Source of the DNA: an uncultured Eubacteriales bacterium
Lineage (GTDB): Bacteria; Bacillota; Clostridia; Christensenellales; Aristaeellaceae
Assembly: GCA_900315315.1 (NCBI GenBank)
Contig: OMYT01000023.1
Location: 52,405-100,001, forward strand
Reading direction: 5' to 3'
Length of the DNA: 47,597 nucleotides
The notes under the pieces were generated by a model that saw nothing but the letters and a program-made list of their open reading frames with translations, was not told where the DNA came from and made no database searches. This document shows positions 22,742 through 30,827 of this stretch, piece by piece (the first letter of the stretch is position 1; each line of letters starts with the position of its first letter). The position numbers and the translations under genes were made by a program.

Positions 22742-22987
22742 ATGGATTATTTACAAATGGAAAAAGATAGAATCGCAAGAATGAATGCAGAGACAGCGCA
22801 TGATTTCCACAGAATCGAGTTCAAGGAAATGTGTGCTCAAATGATCGATGAAGCCTTGCGGATGCATGACCAACAGGTTGATATTAGTGTCAACACAACA
22901 TTGAACGGAAGACCTTGCACTATGAGCGGTCTCGTTTCCGATGTGAAAAAACAGATTTATGCCGCATTGCGCAAGGCTTTCAAATAA
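22742..22987 (+). CDS. Hypothetical small protein
   Basis: 81 residues, MDYLQMEKDRIARMNAETA. Mostly helical N-terminus, then VDISVNTTLNGRPCTMSG and a basic helical end (VKKQIYAALRKAFK). AAAGAGGAG precedes the ATG. No family recognised. A degraded copy of its C-terminus lies at 23644-23771. Confidence 0.65.
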   Translation: MDYLQMEKDRIARMNAETAHDFHRIEFKEMCAQMIDEALRMHDQQVDISVNTTLNGRPCTMSGLVSDVKKQIYAALRKAFK

Positions 22988-23260
22988 ATAAATCCAGCTA
23001 AATAGTATGTTGGTGAAATGAATGCTATATGAATATAAGATATGCAAAGCTTGATGACGAATTATAAACTTCAATATTGATTCAGGGCTTACTATGTTGT
23101 CAGTCAGCACTTAATGGCGTGTTCTATTATCAAAACAGTTAGATAGTCTACAAGGAGATCTGATTGTTTATAACAATGGAACTGCAGGAGGATCATAGAT
23201 CACTATAGAATATGCTAGTAGAAATATATGCAAGCAGTTGCAAAAAGTGAGGTAGAGGAA
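22988..23260. other. Intergenic stretch without convincing gene
   Basis: AT-rich, with only very short frames (for example a 10-codon ORF at about 23176 lacking support). No promoter or hairpin of note seen. Confidence 0.5.
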
Positions 23261-23611
23261 ATGTATAAAAACATTGGCGCTAAAATCAAGGGTTTGGCAC
23301 AGTTTATTTTGTGGTCGGGTATCATTATGTCTGTGATTGGCGCAATCATCTGTTTTGCCAATAGCAACCAGGAGCCTGGGCTTATTACTACAGGGGTTGT
23401 CTTTCTGGTTGTCGGCCCATTAAGTTCCTGGATGGGAAGTTTGCTGACCTATGGATTTGGTGAATTGATCGAAAGAGCCAAGAGTGTTGATGAGAAGCTT
23501 AGTAATTCTTACAGTGATTTATATGATATTCCTGATGATGTGCCAATTGACCCTTCTTGGAATCAACCGCCTAAGAAGTCTAGCAGATATGATGATCTGT
23601 CCAATCCCTGA
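23261..23611 (+). CDS. Small two-helix membrane protein
   Basis: 116 residues from ATG 23261 (GAGGTAGAGG upstream; ATG 23228 is an alternative). Two transmembrane segments (FILWSGIIMSVIGAIICF about 13-30 and a second about 40-65) precede a hydrophilic tail of about 45 residues with Pro- and Ser-rich end. Resembles small unknown membrane proteins common in Firmicutes. Function unknown. Confidence 0.65.
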   Translation: MYKNIGAKIKGLAQFILWSGIIMSVIGAIICFANSNQEPGLITTGVVFLVVGPLSSWMGSLLTYGFGELIERAKSVDEKLSNSYSDLYDIPDDVPIDPSWNQPPKKSSRYDDLSNP

Positions 23612-23643
23612 TCCATTTTTTGAATTGCATTTATGGCAGACAC

Positions 23644-23771
23644 GTATTCGCAGTTTACAAGAGCGTAGATATTTATGTTTATTCCTGAATGAAAGAACAT
23701 GTATCATGAACGTCCTTATTTCTAATGCTAAAAAGCTAGTTTATGACACATTACGCAAGGCTTTCAAATAA
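23644..23771 (+). pseudogene. Degraded 3' copy of the 22742 gene
   Basis: From GTAGATATTTATGT (23665) to the TAA at 23769 the sequence parallels 22877-22987, ending in the same LRKAFK codons. A net 4-base deletion after about 20 bases shifts the frame (VDIYVYS, then LNERTCIM against VDISVNTTLNGRPCTM). The 5' part is missing or fused to the end of the membrane-protein gene. Confidence 0.7.
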
Positions 23772-23777
23772 AAAACA

Positions 23778-23815
23778 AAGCGGGCAAAGGAGATTGTGTT
23801 CCTTTGCCCGCTTTT
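23778..23815 (+). terminator. Intrinsic terminator
   Basis: AAGCGGGCAAAGGA / TCCTTTGCCCGCTT stem, loop GATTGTGT region, then TTGTT. Strong, 7 bp after the pseudogene stop. Confidence 0.85.
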
Positions 23816-23840
23816 GTTATAATAAATTATCCCAAAGTTT

Positions 23841-23871
23841 TAATTGATTATCCCTTTGTTCTTATCAATTA
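23841..23871. promoter_or_regulatory. Inverted repeat upstream of the WYL gene
   Basis: TAATTGAT (23841-23848) / ATCAATTA (23864-23871), perfect 8 bp arms, 15 bp apart, about 50 bp before the WYL start: possible autoregulatory operator. Confidence 0.5.
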
Positions 23872-23918
23872 TTCGTAAGTTTCACCGAACTATCCATAAG
23901 TTGAAGGGAGTTATCGGA

Positions 23919-24929
23919 ATGCGACCTGTAAATAATGGGAAAATGAGGTTGTTGTACATTAAGCAGTTCTTTGAAGAACAAACCAATGATTTTTATGATG
24001 CTACTATGGGCGATATTTTGCGCTATCTGGAAAAACATGGAATTGAAGCAGAAAGAAAAAGTGTTTTGTCTGATATTGACGCGCTTGAACAATTTGGTTT
24101 GGAAATACGTAACAAAGATGACAATAAATCATATTATTTACATGAACGAGATTTTGATACAGCCGAGATAAAACTAATCGTTGATTTGATTGCTTCTTCC
24201 AAGTTCCTTTCTGAAAAGAAAAGCGCAGAATTGATTGAGAAGATTGGGAAATTGACGGATGTTCATCAACGAAGGGAACTAAAACGGCGAGTTGTGGTTT
24301 CCGGGCGAGTAAAAAGCATGAACAACACTGTTCTGTATAGTGTTGATACCATTCAGTCTGCCATTGCAAACAGGGATTATATTGATTTCAAATACTACCA
24401 ATACAATATGGACAAAGAGCGGGAATTCAAACATAACGGCAAAATATACCATGTTCGCCCGCGTTATTTATTGTACGACAATAATACCTATTACCTTCTT
24501 GCAGATGAAGGGGAGGACATAAAGACCTTCCGCGTTGATAGAATGGCGAGTGTAAAACAAACAGAGGAAAGAGAAGACGATTGGCTCAACATCAGCGGGC
24601 ATATTGATATTGACAACTTCTTGACATCTACCTTTGGTATGTATCACGGAGAGACAACAGAAGTGACAATGCTATTCAAGAAAGAGATGATGGATACTGT
24701 TATTGACAAGTTCGGAAAAGATGTCGAAGTATTAGCAACCTATAGTGACCGCTTTAGGATTAAAGTAAAAGTTGCAGTTAGTCCGCAATTCTATGGTTGG
24801 GTATTCGGTCTGGGCGATAATGTTATGATAGAATACCCGCTTAAAGTAGCCAAGCAGATGAAGGATATGCTTAAAGAAAGACATAAGGCATATCGGGAAG
24901 AGCACAGTGCGAGAATATATTATTCTTGA
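23919..24929 (+). CDS. WYL-domain transcriptional regulator
   Basis: 336 residues from ATG 23919 (GAAGGGAG upstream; the 75-base extension has no ribosome site and crosses the operator-like repeat). An N-terminal winged HTH (YDATMGDILRYLEKHG ... LSDIDALEQFGLEI, about 25-70) is followed by a WYL domain (DYIDFKYYQYN, VRPRYLLYDNNTYYLLA, RVDRM, about 150-230) and a WCX-like C-terminus. WYL proteins sense ligands or nucleic acid and often regulate defence islands (BrxR, CapW). It may control the dnd units in this element, but a matching operator was not shown. Confidence 0.88.
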   Translation: MRPVNNGKMRLLYIKQFFEEQTNDFYDATMGDILRYLEKHGIEAERKSVLSDIDALEQFGLEIRNKDDNKSYYLHERDFDTAEIKLIVDLIASSKFLSEKKSAELIEKIGKLTDVHQRRELKRRVVVSGRVKSMNNTVLYSVDTIQSAIANRDYIDFKYYQYNMDKEREFKHNGKIYHVRPRYLLYDNNTYYLLADEGEDIKTFRVDRMASVKQTEEREDDWLNISGHIDIDNFLTSTFGMYHGETTEVTMLFKKEMMDTVIDKFGKDVEVLATYSDRFRIKVKVAVSPQFYGWVFGLGDNVMIEYPLKVAKQMKDMLKERHKAYREEHSARIYYS

Positions 24930-25310
24930 CAATTGATTTGTTCAAGGGTATTATGCCTCGTGCGTGGCAACTCGAATGCTTTATGATTGTATAGAGGTGG
25001 GCTATAACAGTCAAAAGAGAACTGGTTCCGCAGACTGTTATATTAAGGAGATTACTATGATGGAGAATATTTGGAATAATGATTAACGCAGATAATAATA
25101 CTGAAAATGACAATGAAAGCTCATTTCCCCGATTATGGCATCACAGACCATCTTGCCAAGGCTCAAATGGTATGATAAACTGCGTTTGAAGTCCAGTAAA
25201 CCAGAGGATTGAGGTACGATAGGCATCCCGAATTTTGGTTGAAAAACTAGCCTACGCGGAAACTCGTTGAAATGCCAGAAACCCTTATGAGAAGCCACTT
25301 TCAGGCTCTC
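24930..25310. other. Right-end non-coding region of the element
   Basis: No convincing gene. TATAACAGTC (25003-25012) / GACTGTTATA (25033-25042) is a perfect 10 bp inverted repeat. It is followed by TAAGGAG and a nine-codon frame (ATG 25057), overlapped by a 36-codon frame (25081) of doubtful value. TAGCCTACGCG (25248-25258) inverts the left-end GTAGGC repeats, as expected for recombinase arm sites near attR. Confidence 0.55.
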
Positions 25311-25409
25311 ACACCTATCAGGTGCAGGTCGTGTCCTGGTACGACAATGAGAACAGCTACACCAGCCAGATGGTCCGCACCATCAAGTACTTCGCCGAAC
25401 TCAAGTAAG
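25311..25409 (+). repeat. attR-side direct repeat (original gap 3' tail)
   Basis: Copy of 2588-2686 with two silent differences. It has no upstream gap sequence and so is an orphan 32-codon tail. The high-GC chromosome resumes right after it. Confidence 0.93.
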
Positions 25410-25410
25410 G

Positions 25411-25445
25411 CCGAAGGGGTTTGGGGGCGACCGGAAAGCCCCCAA
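25411..25445. repeat. Chromosomal hairpin repeat, copy 1
   Basis: CCGAAGGGGTT then TTGGGGGC / GCCCCCAA with the loop GACCGGAAA. The same plan recurs at 30793-30827, with GATCGGAAA in the loop. Confidence 0.7.
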
Positions 25446-25465
25446 GCTGTATTAGTGCGATCAAC

Positions 25466-25500
25466 GCCTGCCGTCGGGGAACCGATGGCAGGCTCTTTTT
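25466..25500 (+). terminator. Displaced native terminator of gap
   Basis: GCCTGCC-TCGG / CCGA-GGCAGGC stem followed by TCTTTTT, 58 bp after the orphan gap tail. Before insertion this would have terminated gap. Confidence 0.85.
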
Positions 25501-25552
25501 ATGCCTTCCTTCGGTGTGATCGGGCATACGACTCACAGGAGAAGACAAAACC

Positions 25553-27397
25553 ATGGAAATGAATCTCACGCAGCCCCAGGCTCCGCCCCGTCAGGGTCGG
25601 GGAAAGCTGTTCTGGCGTTTTCTGAAAGGGAGCAAAGCCTTATTCCTCCTTTGCATGTGCTGTGCGGCCCTGGCCGCGCTCGCGGATATGGTCATTCCCC
25701 AGATCATCCGCGTCACCGTGGATAACGTGATCGGCGGCGCGCCCGTCAGGGATTTGGCCCGCCCGGTCCGGGCCATGCTCGAGGCCCTCGGCGGCACGGA
25801 AGTCCTTCGGCAGAAGCTCTGGCTTGCGGCGCTCGGCGTCATGGCGGTGGCCCTGGTCAGCGTCGTGGCGCGCTACGGCTTCCGCGTGTTCAACGCCAAG
25901 GCCGGCGAAACCCTCGTGAAAACCATGCGGGATACCCTCTTCAGCCATATCGAGCGCCTGCCCTTCCAGTGGCATATGAGCCATCATACCGGGGATATCA
26001 TCCAGCGCTGCACCAGCGATATTGAAACCACCCGCCGCTTCATCTCGGAGCAGATGACGGACCTGATCCGGATCACGATTCTTCTCGTCATGAGCATCAG
26101 CTTCATGCTGTCCATGAACGCTTCCATGACGCTCGTCGCCGTGATCCCGATTCCGCTCATCCTCTGGTATTCCGTCTTTTTCCACCGCAAGTTCCGCAGC
26201 GGTTTCCGGCGCTGTGATGAAAACGAGGGCAGGCTTTCCGCCATGGCCCAGGAGAACCTCACCGGCGTGCGCGTCGTGCGGGCTTTCGGCCGTGAAAAGT
26301 ATGAGCGGGACCGCTTTGAAAAACATAATGAATTCTATACCGGCCTCTGGGTCTCTCTGGGCAAGCTCATGAGCTTTTTCTGGTCCTCCGCGGATGCGCT
26401 CTCCGGAATCCAGATCATGCTCGTGGTTGTGTTCGGTGTGCTCTTTTGCCTGCGGGGCAGTATGACCAGTGGTGAGTTTATTGCCTTTATCAGCTATAAC
26501 GGCATGCTGGTCTGGCCCGTGCGCCAGCTGGGCCGGATGATCAGCGAGATGTCCAAGGCCGGCGTCGGCATCGACCGCATCGGCTATATCATGGACGCCG
26601 AGGAGGAGAAGGATCCGGAGGATGCCCTGACCCCGCCCATGACCGGGGATATCTGCTTTGACCATGTTTCCTTTGCCTATGAAGGCGGCCGGGAGATGGT
26701 ACACGACGTGACCTTCACCATCCCCGCCGGCACGACCCTCGGCATCCTCGGCGGCACCGGCTCGGGCAAGTCCACCCTTATGTATCTGCTGGACCGGCTT
26801 TATCCCCTGCCGGAGGGCAGCGGCAGGATCACCGTCGGCGGAACGGATATCGCGAGGATCCGCCTGGAGCACCTGCGCCGCAACATCGGCATCGTCCTGC
26901 AGGAGCCCTATCTCTTTTCCCGCACCCTCCGGGAGAATCTGGGCATCACGTCGGAAAACCTGCCCGAGGCGGAACTGGCCGCCGCCGTGCAGGCCGCCTG
27001 TCTGCAGGAAACGATTGATTCCTTTGCCAGGGGGTATGACACCTTTGTGGGCGAGCGGGGCGTGACCCTCTCCGGCGGCCAGAAGCAGCGGGCGGCCATC
27101 GCCCGGATGCTGACTCGGCCCACCCCCATCATGATTTTTGACGATTCCCTTTCCGCTGTGGATACCGAGACCGATGCGAAGATCCGCGCCGAGCTGGAGA
27201 AGCGCTTCGGCTCCGCCACGATCATCCTGATTTCGCACCGGATCACCACCCTTGCCAGGGCGGATCAGGTCCTGGTCATGGACCGCGGCCGCGTGGCGCA
27301 GCTGGGTACGCCGGCGGAACTCAGCGCGCAGCCCGGGCTTTACCGGCAGATTGAACAGATTCAGACCCTGGACCGGAAGGAGGTGACCCCGGCATGA
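25553..27397 (+). CDS. Heterodimeric ABC exporter, subunit with degenerate catalytic site
   Basis: 614 residues: six-helix transmembrane domain (about 20-330) and a nucleotide-binding domain with Walker A GGTGSGKSTL (about 400), signature LSGGQKQRAAIARM and Walker B IMIFDDSLSAVD (about 525). The catalytic Glu after Walker B is Asp, as in the non-hydrolysing half of BmrCD/TM287-288-type exporters. GGAGAAG precedes the ATG. Overlaps the next gene by ATGA. Substrate unknown (drug, lipid or peptide export across the cytoplasmic membrane). Confidence 0.9.
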   Translation: MEMNLTQPQAPPRQGRGKLFWRFLKGSKALFLLCMCCAALAALADMVIPQIIRVTVDNVIGGAPVRDLARPVRAMLEALGGTEVLRQKLWLAALGVMAVALVSVVARYGFRVFNAKAGETLVKTMRDTLFSHIERLPFQWHMSHHTGDIIQRCTSDIETTRRFISEQMTDLIRITILLVMSISFMLSMNASMTLVAVIPIPLILWYSVFFHRKFRSGFRRCDENEGRLSAMAQENLTGVRVVRAFGREKYERDRFEKHNEFYTGLWVSLGKLMSFFWSSADALSGIQIMLVVVFGVLFCLRGSMTSGEFIAFISYNGMLVWPVRQLGRMISEMSKAGVGIDRIGYIMDAEEEKDPEDALTPPMTGDICFDHVSFAYEGGREMVHDVTFTIPAGTTLGILGGTGSGKSTLMYLLDRLYPLPEGSGRITVGGTDIARIRLEHLRRNIGIVLQEPYLFSRTLRENLGITSENLPEAELAAAVQAACLQETIDSFARGYDTFVGERGVTLSGGQKQRAAIARMLTRPTPIMIFDDSLSAVDTETDAKIRAELEKRFGSATIILISHRITTLARADQVLVMDRGRVAQLGTPAELSAQPGLYRQIEQIQTLDRKEVTPA

Positions 27398-29220
27398 CGA
27401 CCCGGACCGTCGCGGCATCCCGCAAACAAAGCGCGTCCCTGCCCTTTTTCGGCATCCCGCGCATCATGCCCTATGCCCGGAAGTACTGCCGCACGCTGGT
27501 CGCCATGGTGTTCTGCGGCCTGGCCGGCACGGCCATGGATGTCGCCCTGCCCCTCTTTCAGCGCTATGCCCTCAATCATTTCATTGCCGGCGGCACCCTG
27601 GACACCCTCCCTCTGTTTATCGTGATTTATGTGCTGGCCATTTTTGCAGCCTCCGGCGCCACGTTCATTGCCTGCCGGGGCGCCATGACCGTCGAGGTCT
27701 CCATGAATCGGGACCTGCGGAACGCGGCCTTCAGCCATCTGCAGACCCTCTCCTTTTCCTATTTCAATCAGAACAGCGTCGGCTATATTCATTCGCGCGT
27801 CATGTCGGATACCTCCCGCATCGGCAGCCTGGTTTCCTGGACGCTCATGGACTGCGTCTGGCATATGAGTTATCTGATCGGCGCCGTCGCGGTGATGATG
27901 ATCATCAACCTTCGCCTGGCCCTTATGGTCACGGCGATCCTCCCGCTCCTGGTGATCCTCTTCTCCCTCTTTGAGAAAAAGCTCATCGTGGCCAACCGGA
28001 ACATCCGGGAGCTGAATTCCCGCATCACCGGGGATTTCAATGAAGCCATCACCGGCGCCCGCACCATCAAAACCCTCACCATTGAGGACCGGATGGCGAA
28101 GGACTTTGTGGAGGATACCCGGGAATACCGGAACACCTCTGTCCACGCGGCCCGGCTTCGCGGCGGCTTTTCCGTCACGATGCACCTGGCCTCCTCCATG
28201 GCGCTGGCCATTGTCCTCTGGCAGGGCGGCCTCATCGCGGCGGAGGAAGTGGGCACCTTCTCCATGTTCATGTCCTATGCCCAGGGCATGATGGAGCCCG
28301 TCCGCTGGATTGTGGACGCCATCTCGGATATCATCACCACCCAGGTGAATATCGAGCGCCTCACCCGCCTCCTCGCCACCCCGTCCGATGTCACGGACAA
28401 GCCGGAAGTCGTGGAAAAATACGGCGATTCCTTTGACCCGAAGAGGGAAAACTGGGAGCCCATCCGCGGCGATATTGCCTTTGAGGATGTCTCCTTCCGC
28501 TATCCGGACGGGGACGAATATGTCCTCGAGCATTTTAACCTGGAGATCCCCTTCGGCAGCAATATCGCCATCGTCGGGGAGACCGGCGCCGGCAAAAGCA
28601 CCCTCGTGAACCTGGTCTGCCGCTTCTATGAGCCGACTTCCGGCCGCGTGCTGATCGACGGGCGGGACGCCCGGGAGCGGAGCCAGCTCTGGCTCCACAG
28701 CGCCATCGGTTATGTCCTGCAGACGCCCCACCTCTTCTCCGGCACCATCCGGGAAAATCTGCTTTACGGCAATCCGGACGCCACGGAGGAGGAGATCGAC
28801 CGGGCCCTGAAGCTGGTCTCCGCCGATGAAGTCGTGGCCCGCATGGAAAAGGGCATCGATACGGATGTGGGCGAGGGCGGCGATCTGCTCTCCACCGGGG
28901 AAAAACAGCTCATCTCCTTTGCCCGGGCCATCCTTGCGGATCCCCGCATTCTCGTCCTGGACGAAGCGACGGCCTCCGTCGACACCCTCACCGAGCAGAA
29001 GATCCAGTCCGCCATCGATACCGTCATCAGCGGCAGAACGTCCCTCGTCATTGCCCACCGGCTTTCCACTGTCCGCAATGCCGATCTGATCCTCGTCGTC
29101 AACGACGGGAAGATCGTCGAGCAGGGCGCCCATCAGGAGCTTCTCGCGGCGAAGGGCCCCTATTACCGGCTCTATACCCGCCAGTATGAGGACGAGGCCA
29201 CCAAGGGAATCCTGAAATAA
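27394..29220 (+). CDS. Heterodimeric ABC exporter, catalytically complete subunit
   Basis: 608 residues: six-helix transmembrane domain and a nucleotide-binding domain with Walker A GETGAGKSTL (about 394), Walker B ILVLDEATASVD (about 518, with catalytic Glu) and a non-standard signature LSTGEKQLISF. The degenerate signature here pairs with the degenerate Walker B of the partner, leaving one consensus ATP site, as expected of an asymmetric dimer. A long opposite-strand frame across this gene is a shadow. Confidence 0.92.
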   Translation: MTTRTVAASRKQSASLPFFGIPRIMPYARKYCRTLVAMVFCGLAGTAMDVALPLFQRYALNHFIAGGTLDTLPLFIVIYVLAIFAASGATFIACRGAMTVEVSMNRDLRNAAFSHLQTLSFSYFNQNSVGYIHSRVMSDTSRIGSLVSWTLMDCVWHMSYLIGAVAVMMIINLRLALMVTAILPLLVILFSLFEKKLIVANRNIRELNSRITGDFNEAITGARTIKTLTIEDRMAKDFVEDTREYRNTSVHAARLRGGFSVTMHLASSMALAIVLWQGGLIAAEEVGTFSMFMSYAQGMMEPVRWIVDAISDIITTQVNIERLTRLLATPSDVTDKPEVVEKYGDSFDPKRENWEPIRGDIAFEDVSFRYPDGDEYVLEHFNLEIPFGSNIAIVGETGAGKSTLVNLVCRFYEPTSGRVLIDGRDARERSQLWLHSAIGYVLQTPHLFSGTIRENLLYGNPDATEEEIDRALKLVSADEVVARMEKGIDTDVGEGGDLLSTGEKQLISFARAILADPRILVLDEATASVDTLTEQKIQSAIDTVISGRTSLVIAHRLSTVRNADLILVVNDGKIVEQGAHQELLAAKGPYYRLYTRQYEDEATKGILK

Positions 29221-29248
29221 GGATCGTCTCATCCTATAAACCTTTCCG

Positions 29249-29299
29249 AACTGAAGCACAGGATGACTTTTTCGTCACCCTGTGCTTCAGTTGTTTTGT
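29249..29299. terminator. Bidirectional terminator between ABC operon and radA
   Basis: Perfect 14 bp stem AACTGAAGCACAGG / CCTGTGCTTCAGTT with an inner TGAC/GTCA extension; T-rich on the plus side (GTTTTGTT). Confidence 0.85.
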
Positions 29300-29311
29300 T
29301 CGCAGTTTTTT

Positions 29312-30685
29312 TCAGAAAATGACGCTCAGCGCCTGGGCGACGGTGTCCACCCCGACCACGTTCACGCCCTCCTGCTTTGGCACCCGCTTTGCGCAGGCCC
29401 TCGGCACGATGATCGTGGTAAAGCCGAGCCGCGCGCATTCGCTGATGCGCCGCTCGCACTGGGGGATGGTCCGTACCTCGCCCGCCAGGCCGACTTCGCC
29501 CATCACGGCGATCTCCGGCCCCACGGCCCTGTCCCGCAGGCTGGAGGCCACGGCCGCGCACAGGGCCAGGTCCGCCGCCGGCTCGGACAGTTCCAGCCCG
29601 CCGGCCACGTTGATGTATACGTCCTGGTTATAGGTCCGCATGTTGGCCCGTTTTTCGAGCACGGCCAGCAGCATCGCCACCCGCCCGCTGTCCGCCCCGT
29701 TCACGGAGCGGCGCGGCGTTCCGAAGGGCGTCGGGCTCGTCAGCGCCTGCACGTCGCACAGCAGCGGCCGGCTGCCCTCCATCCCGCAGAAAACCGTGCT
29801 GCCGCTGGCGCCCTTGGCCCGGTGGCTCAGCAGTTCCTCGCTCGGGTTGTCGACCACCTGCATGCCCTGCCCGGTCATCCGGAAAACGCCCAGTTCGTTT
29901 ACCGAGCCGAAGCGGTTCTTGACCGCGCGCAGCAGGCGGTAGTCCTGCTGCCGGTCGCCCTCGAAATACAGCACCACGTCCACCATGTGCTCCAGCATCC
30001 GGGGGCCGGCGATCGCCCCGTCCTTTGTCACATGGCCGACCAGGAAAACGCTGGTCCCGGTTTCCTTGCACAGGCGCATAATCAGGCTCGTCCCTTCCCG
30101 GATCTGGCTGACGCTGCCCGGGGCGCTGGTCATCTCCGGCCGGTACATGGTCTGGATGCTGTCGATCACCGCCGTGTCCGGCTGGATCTCCCGGATCTTT
30201 TCCTCCACCGCGTCCAGCGCGTTTTCCGCCAGCACGTACAGGTCGCTCGTGATCCCCAGGCGGTTGGCCCGCAGCTTGATCTGCCGCGCGCTTTCCTCGC
30301 CGCTGATGTACAGGGTGCGCTTCCCGCTTTTGGCCAGATGGTCGCACACCTGCAGCAGCAGTGTGCTCTTGCCGATGCCCGGATCGCCGCCGATCAGGAT
30401 CAGCCCGCCCTCGACGATGCCGCCGCCGAGCACCCGGTCCAGCTCGCTGATGCCGGTGCCGGTCCGCAGGGTGATGTCCTCCGGGATATCCTTCAGGGGC
30501 AGGGGTTTCGCACCGGTGCCGGGCCGCTGGTTCGCGGCGATCTTTCCGCCGCCGCCTTTTTCCGGCACGGCCTGTACGCTTTCCTCCAGCGTGTTCCACG
30601 CGCCGCACCCCGGGCACCGCCCGACCCACCGCGGCGTCTCATACCCGCAAGCGGTGCAGGCAAAAACGGATCTGCTCTTCGCCAT
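29312..30685 (-). CDS. radA: DNA repair protein RadA/Sms
   Basis: 457 residues from ATG 30685 (AGGAGAGG upstream). C4 zinc finger CTACGYETPRWVGRCPGCG, RecA-like core with Walker A GGDPGIGKSTLL, the RadA-specific KNRFG motif (VKNRFGSVNELG), and a Lon-protease-like C-terminal domain. Works in branch migration during homologous recombination. No neighbour in the usual disA arrangement is seen. Confidence 0.95.
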   Translation of the reverse strand: MAKSRSVFACTACGYETPRWVGRCPGCGAWNTLEESVQAVPEKGGGGKIAANQRPGTGAKPLPLKDIPEDITLRTGTGISELDRVLGGGIVEGGLILIGGDPGIGKSTLLLQVCDHLAKSGKRTLYISGEESARQIKLRANRLGITSDLYVLAENALDAVEEKIREIQPDTAVIDSIQTMYRPEMTSAPGSVSQIREGTSLIMRLCKETGTSVFLVGHVTKDGAIAGPRMLEHMVDVVLYFEGDRQQDYRLLRAVKNRFGSVNELGVFRMTGQGMQVVDNPSEELLSHRAKGASGSTVFCGMEGSRPLLCDVQALTSPTPFGTPRRSVNGADSGRVAMLLAVLEKRANMRTYNQDVYINVAGGLELSEPAADLALCAAVASSLRDRAVGPEIAVMGEVGLAGEVRTIPQCERRISECARLGFTTIIVPRACAKRVPKQEGVNVVGVDTVAQALSVIF

Positions 30686-30792
30686 CGTCCTCTCCTCGCA
30701 CATATAATTCAGGGACAGAGCGTTTGCCCTGCCCCCTTGTCTTTTTTCTCGTTCAGTCCACCCGGAATATTGTTACCCTCTCCTCATTGTGT

Positions 30793-30827
30793 CCGAAGGG
30801 GTTAAGGGGGCGATCGGAAAGCCCCCT
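30793..30827. repeat. Chromosomal hairpin repeat, copy 2
   Basis: CCGAAGGGGTT then AAGGGGGC / GCCCCCTT with loop GATCGGAAA; matches 25411-25445. It abuts the stop codon of the SH3-domain gene. Confidence 0.7.

Larger units (their letters stand above)
2588..25409. mobile_element. Integrated genomic island/IME in the 3' end of gap, carrying a dnd phosphorothioation module
   Basis: The AT-rich segment is bounded by 99 bp direct repeats (2588-2686 and 25311-25409) that correspond to the 3' end of gap, with an offset of 22,723 bp. A tyrosine recombinase lies just inside the left repeat. Cargo includes ArdC, RadC-like, helicase-like and resolvase proteins, a complete dndBCDEA set and a WYL regulator. 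No relaxase, type IV secretion gene or capsid gene is visible, so it looks like a genomic island or a helper-dependent integrative element rather than a self-transmissible ICE or a phage. Base composition changes sharply at both ends. Confidence 0.93.

Noticed and set aside
25057-25192. Excisionase gene at the right end
   Set aside because: Only nine- and 36-codon frames without HTH features; ribosome site alone is not enough.
4000-25300. Conjugation genes, relaxase, phage capsid or terminase genes
   Set aside because: Searched by eye for their motifs in all sizeable genes; none seen, so the element is not called an ICE or prophage.
25640-29259. Very long minus-strand frames across the ABC exporter genes
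   Set aside because: No family features, antisense to clear ABC transporters; caused by codon bias.
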